Positions 1 through 12,608 of a DNA stretch of 64,000 nucleotides are shown piece after piece. A program made the position numbers and the translations under genes. The DNA is from Cotesia glomerata. Its lineage: Eukaryota; Arthropoda; Insecta; Hymenoptera; Braconidae. The stretch spans positions 2,666,001 to 2,730,000 of the forward strand of contig NC_058164.1 of the NCBI RefSeq assembly GCF_020080835.1, given 5' to 3'. Positions within the stretch are counted from its first letter, which is position 1. The number at the start of each line of letters is the position of its first letter. The notes below the pieces were generated by a model, which searched no databases, was not told the origin of the DNA, and saw nothing but the letters and a program-made list of their open reading frames with translations.

Positions 1-252
1 AAGCCAAACGAACTTTTCTTATTTGTCACGTGAAAACTCTGGCGCCACTTGATCAAGCTAGATTTTTTTAGACTGCGTGCGCATATGACAAGAAAAAAGG
101 GCGCTGATATTAAAAAAAAAAAAATAAAAAATACTCTGTAAGAAATCACTTAATTATAATTTTTTTTTTAAATCAATTACACAATTAATTTTTTTCTTAA
201 AAAATGAATGAGCGTTATGAGGCGAGCACTTTTGGATTTTCCAAACTTTTTG
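1..252 (+). mobile_element. Y element, partial copy at window start
   Basis: Matches the right-hand part of the Y family (also at 6178-7607, 9347-9906 and 57176-57852): shared text runs from aagccaaacgaac through the CACGTG-containing stretch and ends gcactttTGGATTTTCCAA. It ends near 252. No coding capacity was seen. Confidence 0.8.
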
Positions 253-1400
253 TCAAAATATTCTTAAATAAAAATTTTTAAGCTAAGAAATTCTTTGCTA
301 GACAATATTTTTTTCCCTCCGTGTAATCGATTAGAATACAAATTTAGAACTTAAAATCAATAAGAATGAATTCTCTTGTAAAGAGATGATTCAGCTATCA
401 TTCGCCCTCTGTTGGATGCTTTTAAAACTATCTTTGGTTAAAAAATTATATACTATGCTTGACAAATACAAACTTGAAATACAATTACTACTTCTGACAA
501 TAAATTACAATGAATGTAGTTGCAAGTGAGCGCAAAGCGATAGAATATTCATAAAAATAACTAATTTTTTGGTTGTAATGATCTAAGGGATGTCCCAAAG
601 ATATTTCTTAGATTCTAGACATCTCAAGAACACTCGAGAGTCCAATAAATCATCGTAACCTCGACTTTTCGTCGTTAGAATACACTTCGGCTTACCGTAA
701 CTTTAACAAGTACTCCTTTGAGGTTTATACTTTTAAAATTTATTTTTATTCATAAATAATTGATCTTTCAGCAAGAATAGAATTCTGTTACCTTCTTAAT
801 TCAAAAACTTGTGGCCATAAATTTGTATATTTATAAATACAAAGTTTTACTTTTCATTTAATACTTAAACACTTAACTTCAATATCAGAATTCAATATAA
901 TTATTTTGCACAATACAAAACCGGAAATCGGATTAACTTGGGCATTATACATTTTACATAATCATTTGAGCTGCATGGTTATTCATTGCGTCGTATGTAA
1001 TTATACGTATGCTATCAATACAACAATGACATCGATTACATTACCAGTACCCTTAGTAAATGTATCAGACGCTAAGCCCATAAGTTAACCAACACACACA
1101 TTAAAACATTATTTATTCTCATTGAATATATGTATTTTTGTCTCAACTAACCGACTAATGAGTGTTAGATTACATGGTAAAAAAATTAAGCTTTGTAACA
1201 CTGGTATCGTTTTATAATTTCATACGTGTCTCGAATAACATATCATCTATTGGAGAATTTATTTATTTATTCTTCTAGACGAACTTTATAGATTTTTTTC
1301 ATTATTTATGATTATGAAATATTATATATTTTTGCTTGAAAAATTTAAATTTCTCGCTTGAATTTTACTTTTCAATTTTACGATATAAAAATTCATAAGA
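253..1400. other. AT-rich stretch, no gene seen
   Basis: Both strands were read for coding runs, splice-like boundaries and repeats. Only short chance frames are present (for example 906-1088), with no recognisable protein features. Confidence 0.5.
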
Positions 1401-2141
1401 TTTAAAAATAAGAAATTAATGACTTCATCTCAATTTTCAAAAATCAAATATTTATCAGATCTGATCAGATTTTAAGTCAATCGAAAGAGCTGAAAAATAA
1501 ACTGAGTTGGGAAATAGCAAGAATTTTTAGGGAAAGCCTTGATTGCAAGATCAATCATTTTCAGATTTATTGTGGAAAAAATTTCAAAAACACTGAAAAA
1601 AGAAATCTCGAAAAATTACAGTATATAATGCAACGTGGTGCTTCGTGATAAAAACTGGAAAAATTACAGTTTCAAATTGTAATTATTACATATTTTATAA
1701 GAATTATATTGTAGAATGTAATATTTAGATTGAAAGCTCTGAAAATTAAATTAAAAAATTGAATTTAGAAAAATGTTATTTCAAACTGTAATTTTTCTAG
1801 TTTTGATTACGACGGGACCGATTGTACATTTTATACTGTGATTATTCCTGTTTTCTTTTTTCCGTGAAATATAGTTCAAACGTAGGCTTAAGCCACGTTG
1901 CATTATATACTGTAATTTTTCGAGTTTTCTTTTTTCCGGGTTTTTGAGATTTTTTCCACAAAAAATCTGAAAATGATTGATCTTGTAATCAAGGCCTTCT
2001 CTAAAAATTCTTGCTATTCCCAACTCAGTTTACCGATCAGTTGATTTTTCAACTCTTTCGATTGACTTAAAATTTGATCTGATCTGATAAATATTTGATT
2101 TTTTAAAATCGAAGTGAAATAAATAACTTCTTATTTTTAAA
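1401..2141. repeat. Foldback (large inverted repeat)
   Basis: The arm 1401-1639 is the imperfect reverse complement of 1893-2141 (for example ctgagttgggaaatagcaag against cttgctattcccaactcag). About 250 bp separate the arms. It abuts the TIR element that starts at 2147. Any short open frame inside it is a by-product. Confidence 0.75.
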
Positions 2142-2146
2142 CTTTA

Positions 2147-2737
2147 CCCGAGTCGAAATTTAAGTCGTAGATTCAACGCATTGAACGTTCAAGCTGTAAA
2201 TTTAACGTTTTTAATGTTTAAAACGTCAGTTTAACGTATTAGACGTAAAAAATATAAATTCAACATTTTTAAAAAAGAGTAAATTCAAAGATACTCCAAG
2301 TACCACTGGTTCTTAATTAAACACTAGTTTGTCTTCTTAAACAGCCATATACTTTTGAAAAAAAACATTTTGGAAATCATTCCATAAGTAAAAAATTCGG
2401 ACTGAGTATTTTTATCAAACGGATGGTAAAATTTCAACCAAAAAAATGAAATTTTCCCTAACAGAATTGAAAAAACATTTTTTATCGTACTTCTGTTTAA
2501 AATCATAGTTATCTGAATAGTTTTAACATTACTCATTTTCACTCCTTATCGGTTTGAATTACGCTCACAATATTTTAAATACGTTCAACTAATATTTTTA
2601 ACGTTCAATACGTTCAAATAACGATTTTAACATCCAATACGTTAAACTTACGTTTTCAACGTCTAATACGCTAAACTTACGATTTGAACGTTCAATACGT
2701 TGAATCTATAATTTAAATTTTAACTTGAGATTCAAAT
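2147..2737 (-). mobile_element. TIR element with repeated AACGT motifs and a 72-codon frame, copy 1
   Basis: Begins CCCGAGTCGAAATTTAAG after TA and ends with a degraded version of the same terminus. It is the reverse complement of 29019-29659. The flanks of the element are stacks of AACGTATTGAACGTT-like motifs. The centre holds a 72-codon frame (2324-2542, minus) almost identical to that in the second copy. Confidence 0.75.
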
Positions 2738-5027
2738 AAAATCTTTAACCTAAAGATCTACATGAATTAATTAATCCATTTGATTTTCAAGACTGATTGT
2801 TTCAAAAAAATTTTTTTTTCAATGAAGATACTCATCATAACTATACTTTATACAATCAGGAAAATTACCCAAAAGTTAACAGTAAAAAAAATATTAGATG
2901 GTAACTTCAGACGCTTAGAAGTAAAAAAAAACTTTAATGAGTAGACGTATATCGTTAGTTTAAATTCTTCCTCAGCACTTAATCAGATTTGGGCTGATTG
3001 GTCCAAGATTTATGTTACAGAGCCACTGTCACGTAAGACGGATGTGTGTATTGTGTATGTAGGATGAAAAATTACAAGAAACAGGCTCCGTGTGTGTGTT
3101 GGAGCTTGAGTGGGTTGAAAGACCTAGCTACTAGAGTTCGTGAGAAAAAAAAAGTGAGAAAGCTAACGTGATAAAGCTCAGATACGAACACACAGAATGA
3201 AAAATATGAAAAAAAAAAAAGCGAACAAGAAACGTGAACAGCCGAAAGGGTTGACAGCGGGTGAGCGGGGTGGTTTGTACGCCTCTAAGAGAGGGAGTAT
3301 TTCGCGCGTGCTCGGATCCTCTCGGTGGTTGGATGCTGAAAGGGATGCTGGATCGCGCGTTAGGTGTCAGTTCTCCACGCGATTTACTCGGAGCAAGGTG
3401 CCCCCAATCGTATTAGTCGGCCCCCTTTTGCATTCAGTGACTTCGTAGAGTTCTTTTAATCCTCAATACCAAATTTCATAAGTTAAATAGAACATACATT
3501 TTTTATTTATTAATTTATTGCTTAAAATTTGATGTGATTTTTAAATTTAAACGTGACTTTTAACATATTTTTTTTCAATTTTATACGATACAAGTTGACA
3601 GTTTTTTAATCACTGCATCTAGGAGCTGGAACTAGTTTTAGAAACACGTGACATTTGTGAACATGAACGGAATATCGATAAATAAAAATGTACGTACATT
3701 TTATAAATAGAATATTTTTAAAAGCTTCAAACTTTCTGATGATTTTATTGTAATTTCATTTTCTTTATAAATATCATTTGAAATGCTTTTTTTAAACGAT
3801 TTTCATTTTCCTGCGGGGTCGACGAGATAGAGCAATTATTTATGATTCAGCGAGCTTATCGGGTTGACTTTTAATGGGTTGCATATGCAAAAGCTTTTTT
3901 TGTGCATTTATCAGAGCACTTTATTTAATGGCTAAGCTAGAAAAAAATATCTTTAATTTAAACTCGCGGACGATTAAAGTAATTAATGTCATATTTAAAT
4001 TTTTTTATCTGTAATATTATGTAATTTATTCTGACTGTATATAAATGCATTTCATTTTTCAGAATTAAATGAATTAATTAAAGAAAAGATTCACTTGCAA
4101 AAAATTTAATACTTAAATACATTTTTTTTTTTTATAAAATACTGAAAAAAAAAGTTTAAATAAAATTTGTTAATTTTATCGAAGGAAAAATTCATTAAAA
4201 AATATCCGTCAAGTACGTGACTGAATTGAAACGAAACGTTTAGTTCTTATTGCAGAGCAACGACGTCGCTAATCTCATTAGAGGCAGTAATAGTCTTCCT
4301 CCGCAGACATTTCCGACGAGAATCGAATTCTTTCGTGAAAGAAAGACAGGAAAAATAAATTTTTACTGATGCTAAATTTCTACCATTAATTATATAAAAT
4401 AAAATAAAAAAAAAAATATGTTTTCAAGTTCTACTAATGGTTTTACAAATATTCATTACACCCATTTATACGTATAATGTTTTTTAGCTTTTTCTCATTT
4501 ATTTTGTAATTAAATGCACAAGCAAACGAATCGCATGGAATTTTAATCACTAAAATCTTTAAACCTCATGTTTATTTTTTTATTTTTTTTTTTTCGAGAT
4601 ATTATTCCACCTCACAAGTCTCATTTCAATTTTTGTTTACTTTTTTTGAGCTCTGATTCTTGGGGACTGCAATTTTTCGCATAAGCATTTATATAATACA
4701 CAAAGAGTAAAAAAATTTGGCAAATAGTTTTTCTTTCTATAAACAGTAATTTCATTGCAGTTTATGAATATTAGAATTTCATAAATTAAAAAAAATGTAC
4801 ATCTGTTGAGTGGAGTTGGTATGCTTTGACGACTTATAAGAGGAGTCTCATTTACGGAGAGATATTTAAATGCGAAAATAAATTGAACTTTAAGTGTGTA
4901 TATGTAATTAATTTTTTTTTTCATGTCATTTTTTTGTATGCTTCCATTCATATTGTGTGTAATATACAGACGAAATGCTGTAAAATTAGATTCATCAAAC
5001 TTAGGAAATTCAATTGCTTTAATATGA

Positions 5028-5029
<2 letters not shown>
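2738..5029. other. Intergenic, with a GC-richer island near 3230-3440
   Basis: Mostly AT-rich. The island at 3230-3440 (many CG dinucleotides, cgcgcgt repeats) is unlike its surroundings and carries an 83-codon frame (3197-3448) with low-complexity Lys and no recognisable domain. It could be a promoter or 5' untranslated exon; evidence is weak. Confidence 0.4.

Positions 5030-5093
<64 letters not shown>
5030..5093. repeat. (TA)n microsatellite
   Basis: About 32 uninterrupted TA dinucleotides. The Tyr-Ile repeats of overlapping open frames are artefacts of it. Confidence 0.98.
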
Positions 5094-5096
<3 letters not shown>

Positions 5097-6177
5097 TTGG
5101 AAAACTAGTGTATACGTCTCCATAGATGTACAATTGAACTATACACGGAATTACTAGTAGATGTCAACTTAGCTTTTAGCTGAAAATAGATTTACCGTAA
5201 AACTTTTCGTGTGATACCAAAAATTCAATTGCCGCTAGTCGTAAATAAAATTATAAACTTTCAATTCAATAGCAAAGCTCGTTAATGCTAATTCAATCAT
5301 TACCAGATTTTTTTCATTCATTATTTATATTTAGAGTTATTATCATACTTTTTAATTGCGATACAAAATACCAGTGGGCGATAAGGCGTAGTACGGAGTA
5401 GGTAAGAAATATTTGGCAAAATAATGATAAACAATATCAATTTAATAAACAAGTTTTAATTCAATAATGTTATTATCAAATTATTTTTTTTTAATATCAG
5501 CAAGAAAATTAACTTTTGCCGTTATAAAAAACTTTAACAATTAAAATTATTCAAGTAAGTATGACCAATTCATAGGTTTTATTAACCTACTACACTTCAA
5601 GTGTTTAATTTTATTTCAATTATCGTAAAAATTAATAAGGAACCCGCGGGTAATAAGGCCTAAGTAATAGAAATGATATTTAAAATAACCGCTTCTGCTA
5701 AAGGCTTCTTTAGTATTAAAAACGTCTAGCATAGAAATGTCGCTACAAATTTACAGAGTCCCGATACAACGTTTTCTGTCTTCTATATTTCATCATCCGT
5801 CATATGCTAAAGTAGCGCAGAAGAATTCTTAAAAAACGGTTTGAGTAAATGGTAAACATTTTTTATAATTTTATATTCAATAATTTAAAATCATTGTTCT
5901 AATTTTTATCAACATCTTAAAAAGTATTGTTGCTAAATTTAAGTGATGATTGATCTCTAATACCAATTTTATTAAGTATAGTGTAACTATTTCCAGTATG
6001 TTTAACCCGCAAGCCTTATTACCCTACCGTAGTAAAATAAAGCCTATTCGCAAGGTTTTTAAAAAAATTTAATTTTGTGTTTGTTTATGGTGAAAATTAC
6101 CATTACTCCATTATATTTCATGGCTAATGTATTAATATAAAAGTTAATGATACATTTCAATAATTAAATGCAATATT

Positions 6178-7607
6178 GCACGCCTCATAAAGCGAAGCGC
6201 GTGAGTTTGTGCTTTATACTCGACTCATCAAGGTCAAGCAATTTTGTGATCTTTAAATGCCTCTATCACAACTATGTTACACTTATACAATGATATAAGT
6301 AGATGTACACCGAAAAAATACTTAAATTAAACCATCTTTTACTTTTTAAAATCATTTTATGTTGCTATTTTGAAAAAAAAAAACGTTTTGAAAAAAATTT
6401 TACGTGGAAATCCGGATATCACCCCATTTTGAATGTACCAACGATTACTCCCGAACAGTTTAATATTTCGAGACCGGATCTTTTTTATTTGTTTAAGAAT
6501 TCGATGAACTGGGTCAGTATTTCATATCTGTGGCCTAGTTTACGTATTTTTTTTTTTTAATTGAATTTTTATTAAAATTCACTACGATACAACCGTACAA
6601 AGCCAAACGAACTTCTTTTATTTGTCACGTGAAAACTATGGCGCCACTTGATCAAGCTAGATTTTTTTAGACTGCGTGCGCATATGACAAGAAAAAAGGG
6701 CGCCGATATTTAAAAAAAAAAAATTAGGAAAACGGTTGACCCTAAAGGCCATCCCTGCAACTTCCCGCTACCTCCATACCTAAGTGCTCAACAATCCACT
6801 TATTTTTTAAGCTCTTCGAGCTCAAAAATATAATTTTTGTATAATTTTGAGCTCTCCGAGCTCAAATAAATCGCTGTTCTGTGCTTTTGAGCTCTTCGAG
6901 CTCAAAAGGCTAATGGAAGTTTTGAAGAACACTATTTTTTGAATTTTCAAACCGCAATAACTTTTGAATGAATTAACCGATTTTCGCGCGGTTTACGGCA
7001 TTCGACGCAATTTTTTAAGTTCTTTGAAAAATCTTTGAACGTAAACTGGTCAGACTAAAAATTTCATAGAAATTCTGAAAAAAACATTTTTTTCAATTTT
7101 TTTCGACAACGATATCTCACGAACAAATCAACCGATTTTGACCGGGCTGGTGGCAATCGACGTGGTTTTTTGAGGTTAAGAGCTGATTAGTTTTTGGAAT
7201 TGATCGGTTTAGCCGTTTGAAAGATATTTCAAAAAAACGAATTTTTGGAAATTTTATTTTAGAGATTTCTCAAAATTGATCGACTCAAATTCTGTAAATT
7301 AGTATCAGAATTCTAGGGGCAAAAGACACGGTGACATCACCGTGTAAATAGTCAGGAAAGCTTCCTAGGACCTCAAAACGTTGAGATCTGATGAAAACTC
7401 GATTTTCGAAAAACGGGGTGAAAACAATAACTTCCCGATTTTGAAAATTTTCAATTTTCTTAGCGGGAAGTTAAAAAATAAAAAATACTCTGTAAGAAAT
7501 TACTTAATTATAATTTTTTTTTTTTAATCAATTACACAATTAATTTTTTTCTTAAAAAATGAATGAGCGTTATAAGGCGTGCACTTTTGGATTTTCCAAC
7601 CTTTTTT
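6178..7607 (+). mobile_element. Y element, interrupted copy inside X
   Basis: Starts GCACGCCTCATAAAGCG and ends with GGCGTGCACTTTTGGATTTT and a T run. The terminal GCACGCCT is inverted at the other end. It is interrupted at 6724-7472 by a Z element inserted in an A run; the uninterrupted arrangement is visible at 105-130. Confidence 0.8.
6724..7472 (+). mobile_element. Z element, copy 1 (nested in Y)
   Basis: Starts ttaggaaaacggttgaccct, carries AACTTCCCGCTA near the start, and ends TAGCGGGAAGTT, giving inverted subterminal motifs. It contains three spaced palindromes of the form TTTTGAGCTCTTCGAGCTCA. Related copies are at 34210-35122 and 38893-39779. No coding capacity was recognised. Confidence 0.8.
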
Positions 7608-7660
7608 CAATTTTTTTCAAAATCTCCCTTAGCTAGGCCTTATTACCCGCCGGTACCTTA

Positions 7661-8771
7661 TTTTTTTGTTAGTATTTTCTTTAAAATGTTATTAAATAAT
7701 AATAAGTATCTTCATACTTTAACGTTCATGCAAAACTATACACAATTCATAAATAAATTTTTTAATACTTTTATTGTTTCGTATTATATTTAGTGAATAT
7801 TAATATAAAATTTACATAATTGCCGGGTTCTCATTACATTTCATTTGAAGATGATTAGAAGACTTTACCGCGAAAACTAATTTTATTTAATTTCATTCCA
7901 AGATGAGAAATTCCTGGAATTGGACATCTGAAACTGAAAAAAAAATTTTAAATTAGTTCAAAGAAAATGACATCAACAATTCAATAGAATATTATCAAGA
8001 ATAATAATTTAAAATGAAGCTTTTGAGCTTTCAGGTTTATATTAGAATTCACCAAGACTTATCCTAACTAATGCGCTGCTATGGAGCTTGAGCATGATAA
8101 ATTTTCTTTCTTCATTCCCTCGTGAAGTTAACCTATGTATATAGAAGTTTAAATAGAGCTTAAACCGGCACGAGTGGATGTATACATCCAGCTGCGTGCG
8201 TGTTATATATTATGAAAATTTAATGACTCACTCAGGATCCTTAGCTCGTACAACAGCTTGGATATTTAGACTCTGAGATGAAAAATTTAGTACATGCTCA
8301 CGCGAACAACAACTCCTCTTACACTTTTTTAACGCGTTCTTAACTTATTCTTTATACTATTCCCTTTGTATTATTTGAGGATCATAAAAACTTATTCAAC
8401 TTATTTCTTCCACCAGTATTAATGCGGTTTAATTGCTCTCGTTGTTTTCAAGTTGATAGTAGTCTTAAGTAAACTAGTTTATTTACTTGTCGCTGAATAA
8501 AATCAGTTAAAATTTTTTTTAAAGTAATTAGTATCTACCAAAAGTTCAATTTAACTTATTTTAGTTAATCAAATTTTTCTAATCAACAAAAACAAAGAAA
8601 AATTAAAATTATTGTTTAAATAAATTATATGCACAAGTAAAAAAATTTCTTAACATTTTTTAGTGTTTAGTAATAAGATGCAAAAATTAAAAAAAAATCG
8701 ATCTTTTTCGTTGCCACCGATAATGCTTGCAGTAATTCGAAACAGCAAAAAATCGATGAAGAACATAAAAA
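7661..8771. other. AT-rich stretch, no gene seen
   Basis: No coding run, RNA gene or repeat recognised apart from short homopolymers. Confidence 0.45.
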
Positions 8772-9346
8772 TCTAAACTAATAAATGGAGAGCCGATTTT
8801 TTTGTCCGATTATACTGCGAAAACTACTAAACTTATCGGAATAATACTTATACCATAAGATGCAGCATGTTTCGGAGAAGGTTTTAGTATATGATATGGT
8901 GGTGATTACTAATTCGGAGCCTATATTTTTTTGACTTAGAAATAATGAATTTTTATTGTAACTAAATTTATTCTATTCGATTGTCATTTGTTTAAAATAA
9001 ATTTTTTAATTCTATTGGTTATGTTTATATACTAAGCAGATTTCTTCACTTATGAGACCTGCAATTTCTTTAACTGAAACTTTCAATGCTCATTACAAAT
9101 TTTTTTTTTTCAAATCAATTATTATTCATTTTTGTAAGAAAGACACGGGAATGTTATAATGATTGCACATTGAAAGTTACAATGAATATTAGCTAGAATA
9201 ATTACATGGATAAAAGGTGCATGCCAATTCGATTGAATTGAGAATCTGTGCAAGTCAAGACAATACTTTAATTAAATTTCAAGTTTAGATCTAAAAATGT
9301 AATTCGGAAGCGTAAATGTAAAGCGGAGCGGGCGAGTAATAGCTAG
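8772..9346 (+). mobile_element. Non-autonomous Helitron, copy 1
   Basis: Begins TC (TCTAAACTAATAAATGGAG), ends ...GGGCGAGTAATAGCTAG, and sits between A (8771) and T (9347), with no target duplication. 5' TC, 3' CTAG and A/T insertion are the Helitron signatures. It is inverted and similar along its whole length to 59428-59996. Confidence 0.8.
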
Positions 9347-9906
9347 TTAAGGAGCTATACAATAATATAAGTAGATTTACACCGAGAAAACACTTAAATT
9401 AAACCATCTTTGACTTTCTAAAATCATTTCATGTAGCCATTTTGAAAAAAATTTTACGTGGATGTCCGGATGTCACCCCATTTTGGATGTACTAACGATT
9501 ACTCCCGAACAAGTTGATATTTCAAGACCGGACCTTTTTTATTAGTTTAAGAATGCGATGAATTGGGTCCGTATTTCATATCAGTAGCCTAGTTTACGTA
9601 TTTTTTTTTTTAAATTGAATTTTTATTAAAATTCACTACGATAAAACCGTACAAAGACAAATGAATTTTTCTTATTTGTCACGTGAAAACTATGGCGAGA
9701 CTTGATCAAGCTAGATTTTTTTAGACTGCGTGCGCATATGATAAGAAAAAAGGGCGCTGATATTAAGAAGAAGAAAAAAAATACTCTGTAAGAAATTACT
9801 TAATTATAATTTTTTTTTTTTTTTTTAATCAATTACACAATTTATTTTTTCTTAAAAAATGAATGAGCGTTATGAGGCGTGCACTTTTGGATTTTCCAAA
9901 CTTTTT
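9347..9906 (+). mobile_element. Y element, copy 3 (left end lost)
   Basis: Homologous to 6250-6720 plus 7473-7607 without the Z insertion, so it also serves as an empty-site reference. Its left end is replaced by the Helitron at 8772-9346. It runs directly into the repeat at 9909. Confidence 0.8.
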
Positions 9907-9908
9907 TC

Positions 9909-10064
9909 TTCTATGTAAATAATAAATTGTAGCATTTAAATGATAAATATTATAAAGTGATGGTTAAAATCACGATTTTACTGTTTGAAATCGTTATTTT
10001 TTCCAGTTGATCATTATTTATTATAAATCGACTATTATTTATTACAGTTTACTTTTTTCCATGT
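9909..10064 (+). repeat. Dispersed repeat, pair member 1
   Basis: Nearly identical, in the same orientation, to 49218-49375: atgtaaataataaattgta through the terminal ttactttttTCC. It is probably one end of a larger TIR element ending in CACGGAAAAAAG. Confidence 0.75.
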
Positions 10065-11181
10065 AATTTCTTGTTCTGTGCAGTTGAAGAGATGAATTGA
10101 GTGAAATGAATCAGAAGTAAAAGAAAAAATGAGTAAAGAGATAGGAGAACTGTAAAGGGTTGATAAAATTTTCCGAAAATGGGGTGCGATATTGACTAAA
10201 TAATGCAGGGAGTATATAGCTATAAAGTGAGTACCTTCAGTAGGTGGTTAGTAGGACGCTCGGGAAGAGTAAAAGAGCGGGAATGGCTCTAGAGTACGAG
10301 CTGAAAGGAAAGTGAAGCGCCTTGGGGAATAGCATCCTCGACTTGCGGTTATCAGAGAGCTGGGGAGAAAACTGCGAATAGAAGGAAGTTTAGGGTGTAG
10401 GGAAGAAAGTACCGGTGCAGTGAAGGCAGAGATGCACCCATACACAATAAGGAAGTGCATATTTATCAAGATCGAGGGCAGAAGTTTGTTGAAAGTACAT
10501 AGTTAAAATGGCTTGAACGATAGCCTCAGTTCTAAAGCTTTGAATTTTAAAGTTGCCTCTGGGCTCGGCTTTGTGCTTACAATGAATATACTGCGTAAAT
10601 TACGCACGAGCTTTCAACGACTTGCGCGATCTTTCGCGCAATTGCCCCTGCGAGACTCGCCACGCCTCGGGTGTTGCTTTTATATTTACTTATTTGCATT
10701 TCTATTATTTTTATAATGTACTAACCGGCTTAATGATTAGCTCGCTGTTTTTCGATGTTTTTTAAGCGCCTGTTTTATCAAATTAAGGAACTGGAGCTCT
10801 ATCGGTGAGATAATTATATAACGAAATTAATTTCGTAAAAAGTTAAGGGCCAAGATTATTAAACTGGAGGTTGAAAGCGTTCATTGTCTCACAAAATATG
10901 TTTTTGTGTTGTTGAAAAGTTAGATTGAAACTTTTTTAGTTTCAACATTATTTCAAACTTTGTACTTCGGAGTTTACAATCGACACATAAAAAAAAAATA
11001 TCTTTTGATTCATGAATTTGTTTTTTATTAAACTTTTTTCAAAAGGAATTGAAAATTCAAAAACATTGTAGTTTATTTTAGTCTTTCTTTGTTTCTTAAA
11101 TCTAATCTCAAGAGCTGTGTTATCAGCTCCGTTTAGATCGATTGAATTGGTTCATAAGATATCGTTACAGTCAATTGATCA
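10065..11181. other. Intergenic with two GC-richer patches, no gene called
   Basis: 10250-10470 is purine-rich with GGAAG/GGGA runs. 10500-10690 is richer in CG and holds small palindromes (gcgtaaattacgc, gcgcgatctttcgcgc). Short frames (10248-10469 minus, 10513-10716 plus) show no domain. A promoter or non-coding exon is possible but unsupported. Confidence 0.4.
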
Positions 11182-11303
11182 TCCCTACTAATATTGTAAA
11201 TGTGAATGTAAGTTTGTTTGTTACGCTTTCACGCCAAAACTACACAACCGATTATGATGAAACTTTTTACACATATTCTTAGAGGTATTAAAAAGGACAT
11301 AAC

Positions 11304-12030
11304 GTAAAAGCCCCAATTATTGACGGGGGTCTAAATATTGACACCCTAAATTATTTTTAAATATATTAAATTATCTGTAATAAGAATAACGATCAAATAA
11401 ATTTTTATTAAATTCTAATTAATTAAAAAATTGAAAAAAATCACTTTCAGTTCAAAATATTAAATATTAACTATTAAAAAAAATAAAGTTAGCACCAGTT
11501 CATCAAATCAGCTTACGAGCGTCTATTTTCTTAACAACTTTGTTGAGAAAAGCATTTTTTTAAACTGCAAAGTTTAAATTAATTTTTTCATGTAATTATA
11601 TGATCTATTTTTTTTTTTAATTAACAATATATGAAATATTTATAAAATTAAATAATCGAAATTAATTGAATGCTTTATAATATTTAAATAATGGGAGTCA
11701 ATAACTAGTTCATAATTTTTATGGTGAATCCCATATTGACAGCCAGTCAACAGCGCTATGACGCCTTTTTTTTTTAAGTATAAAATATGTTACGCGATTA
11801 TATACAAGGCTTTAAATGTCAAATAACTCGACGTGTTTTGGTTTTAAATAAGTTTTAAAATAAGTTTTTGAATAAATTGTTATATTTTTAATAATAATTA
11901 ATCATTCATGGAAATTGATTAGTTAAAACATTACCACAAACAAAATTTAACGATATTTATATTTGATTGCTTAAAAAAAAAATGAAATCATAACTTCGTC
12001 TCTTATAGCGTCAATAATTGGGGCTTTTAC
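11304..12030. mobile_element. TIR element nested in Helitron
   Basis: The termini at 11304-11325 and 12009-12030 are perfect 22-bp inverted repeats starting GTAAAAGCCCCAATTATTGA. Length is 727 bp, with no coding capacity. Host text on either side (aaaggacataa / ttaggatattttt) rejoins into a typical Helitron sequence. The target duplication is unclear. Confidence 0.8.
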
Positions 12031-12187
12031 CTTAGGATATTTTTTATTAAAAAAAATATATATATATTTTTTGAAAAAATTATTTTGGCACGCATGATTG
12101 TTTGTCAAAAAATTTGGAACTCTAGCAACTTCAAAGCCTTTTAATTAATTTCTTATTGACTATAGCTTCAGCTATAATAATTTTAAA

Positions 12188-12226
12188 ATGAAAAAAAAAA
12201 AAAAAAAAAAAAAAAATGAAAAAAAT
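12188..12226. repeat. Poly-A tract
   Basis: Adenine-only apart from rare T/G at the ends; lies inside the Helitron. Confidence 0.9.
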
Positions 12227-12499
12227 AAATTTTTAGGTGATTTATGATAATAATAATTATAATTAATATAGCATTGTATTAATTATTCTGGGAATGAATA
12301 TTAGTTAAGGACAGTGCCCTCGGATAGCTTAATTATGGCTCAATTCTCTTATTTATTAAATTAATACTAAAATTAAATCTAGCCATAATTCATAGCTAAA
12401 TTCGCCATTAAAGACTTATTTGGGAATTGGGGAAAAAAAGGATGAAGGAAAAGGTCGGACGCCACTCAGTGGGAATTTTTCGGTAACCGAAAAAATAAT

Positions 12500-12608
12500 T
12501 CAGACAGCCCAGACTGGGACTCGAACCCGGACTATTTGGTTGCGCGCCAAAGGCTCTACCGGTTACGCTATCCGAGAAACTGTCTGTAACTACTATTCAG
12601 TCACCTAA
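12500..12608 (-). repeat. tRNA-derived SINE or tRNA-like repeat, copy 1
   Basis: On the minus strand it shows an A-box-like GATAGCGTAACCGGTAGAGC, an anticodon-like stem-loop (TTTGG-CGCGCAA-CCAAA) and a B box GGGTTCGAGTCCC. The acceptor stem does not pair and position 33 is not U, so a functional tRNA is unlikely. Text 5' of the tRNA-like part (TTATTAGGTGACTGA) is shared with 36742-36860, showing a dispersed repeat. Confidence 0.7.

Larger units (their letters stand above)
5636..7660 (+). mobile_element. X element (TIR, non-autonomous), interrupted copy
   Basis: Left end TAAGGAACCCGCGGGTAATA and right end with CCCGCCGGTACCTTA form imperfect inverted termini sharing GGGTAATAAGGCCTA. The body 5636-6177 plus 7608-7660 matches the reverse complement of 47856-48745. 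The Y element is inserted between the two halves, exactly where the other copy is continuous. Confidence 0.82.

Noticed and set aside
906..1088. 60-codon frame as a gene
   Set aside because: No hydrophobic leader, domain, splice context or compositional difference; its length is within chance.
4826..5133. Open frames with Tyr-Ile repeats on both strands
   Set aside because: Produced by the (TA)n microsatellite at 5030-5093.
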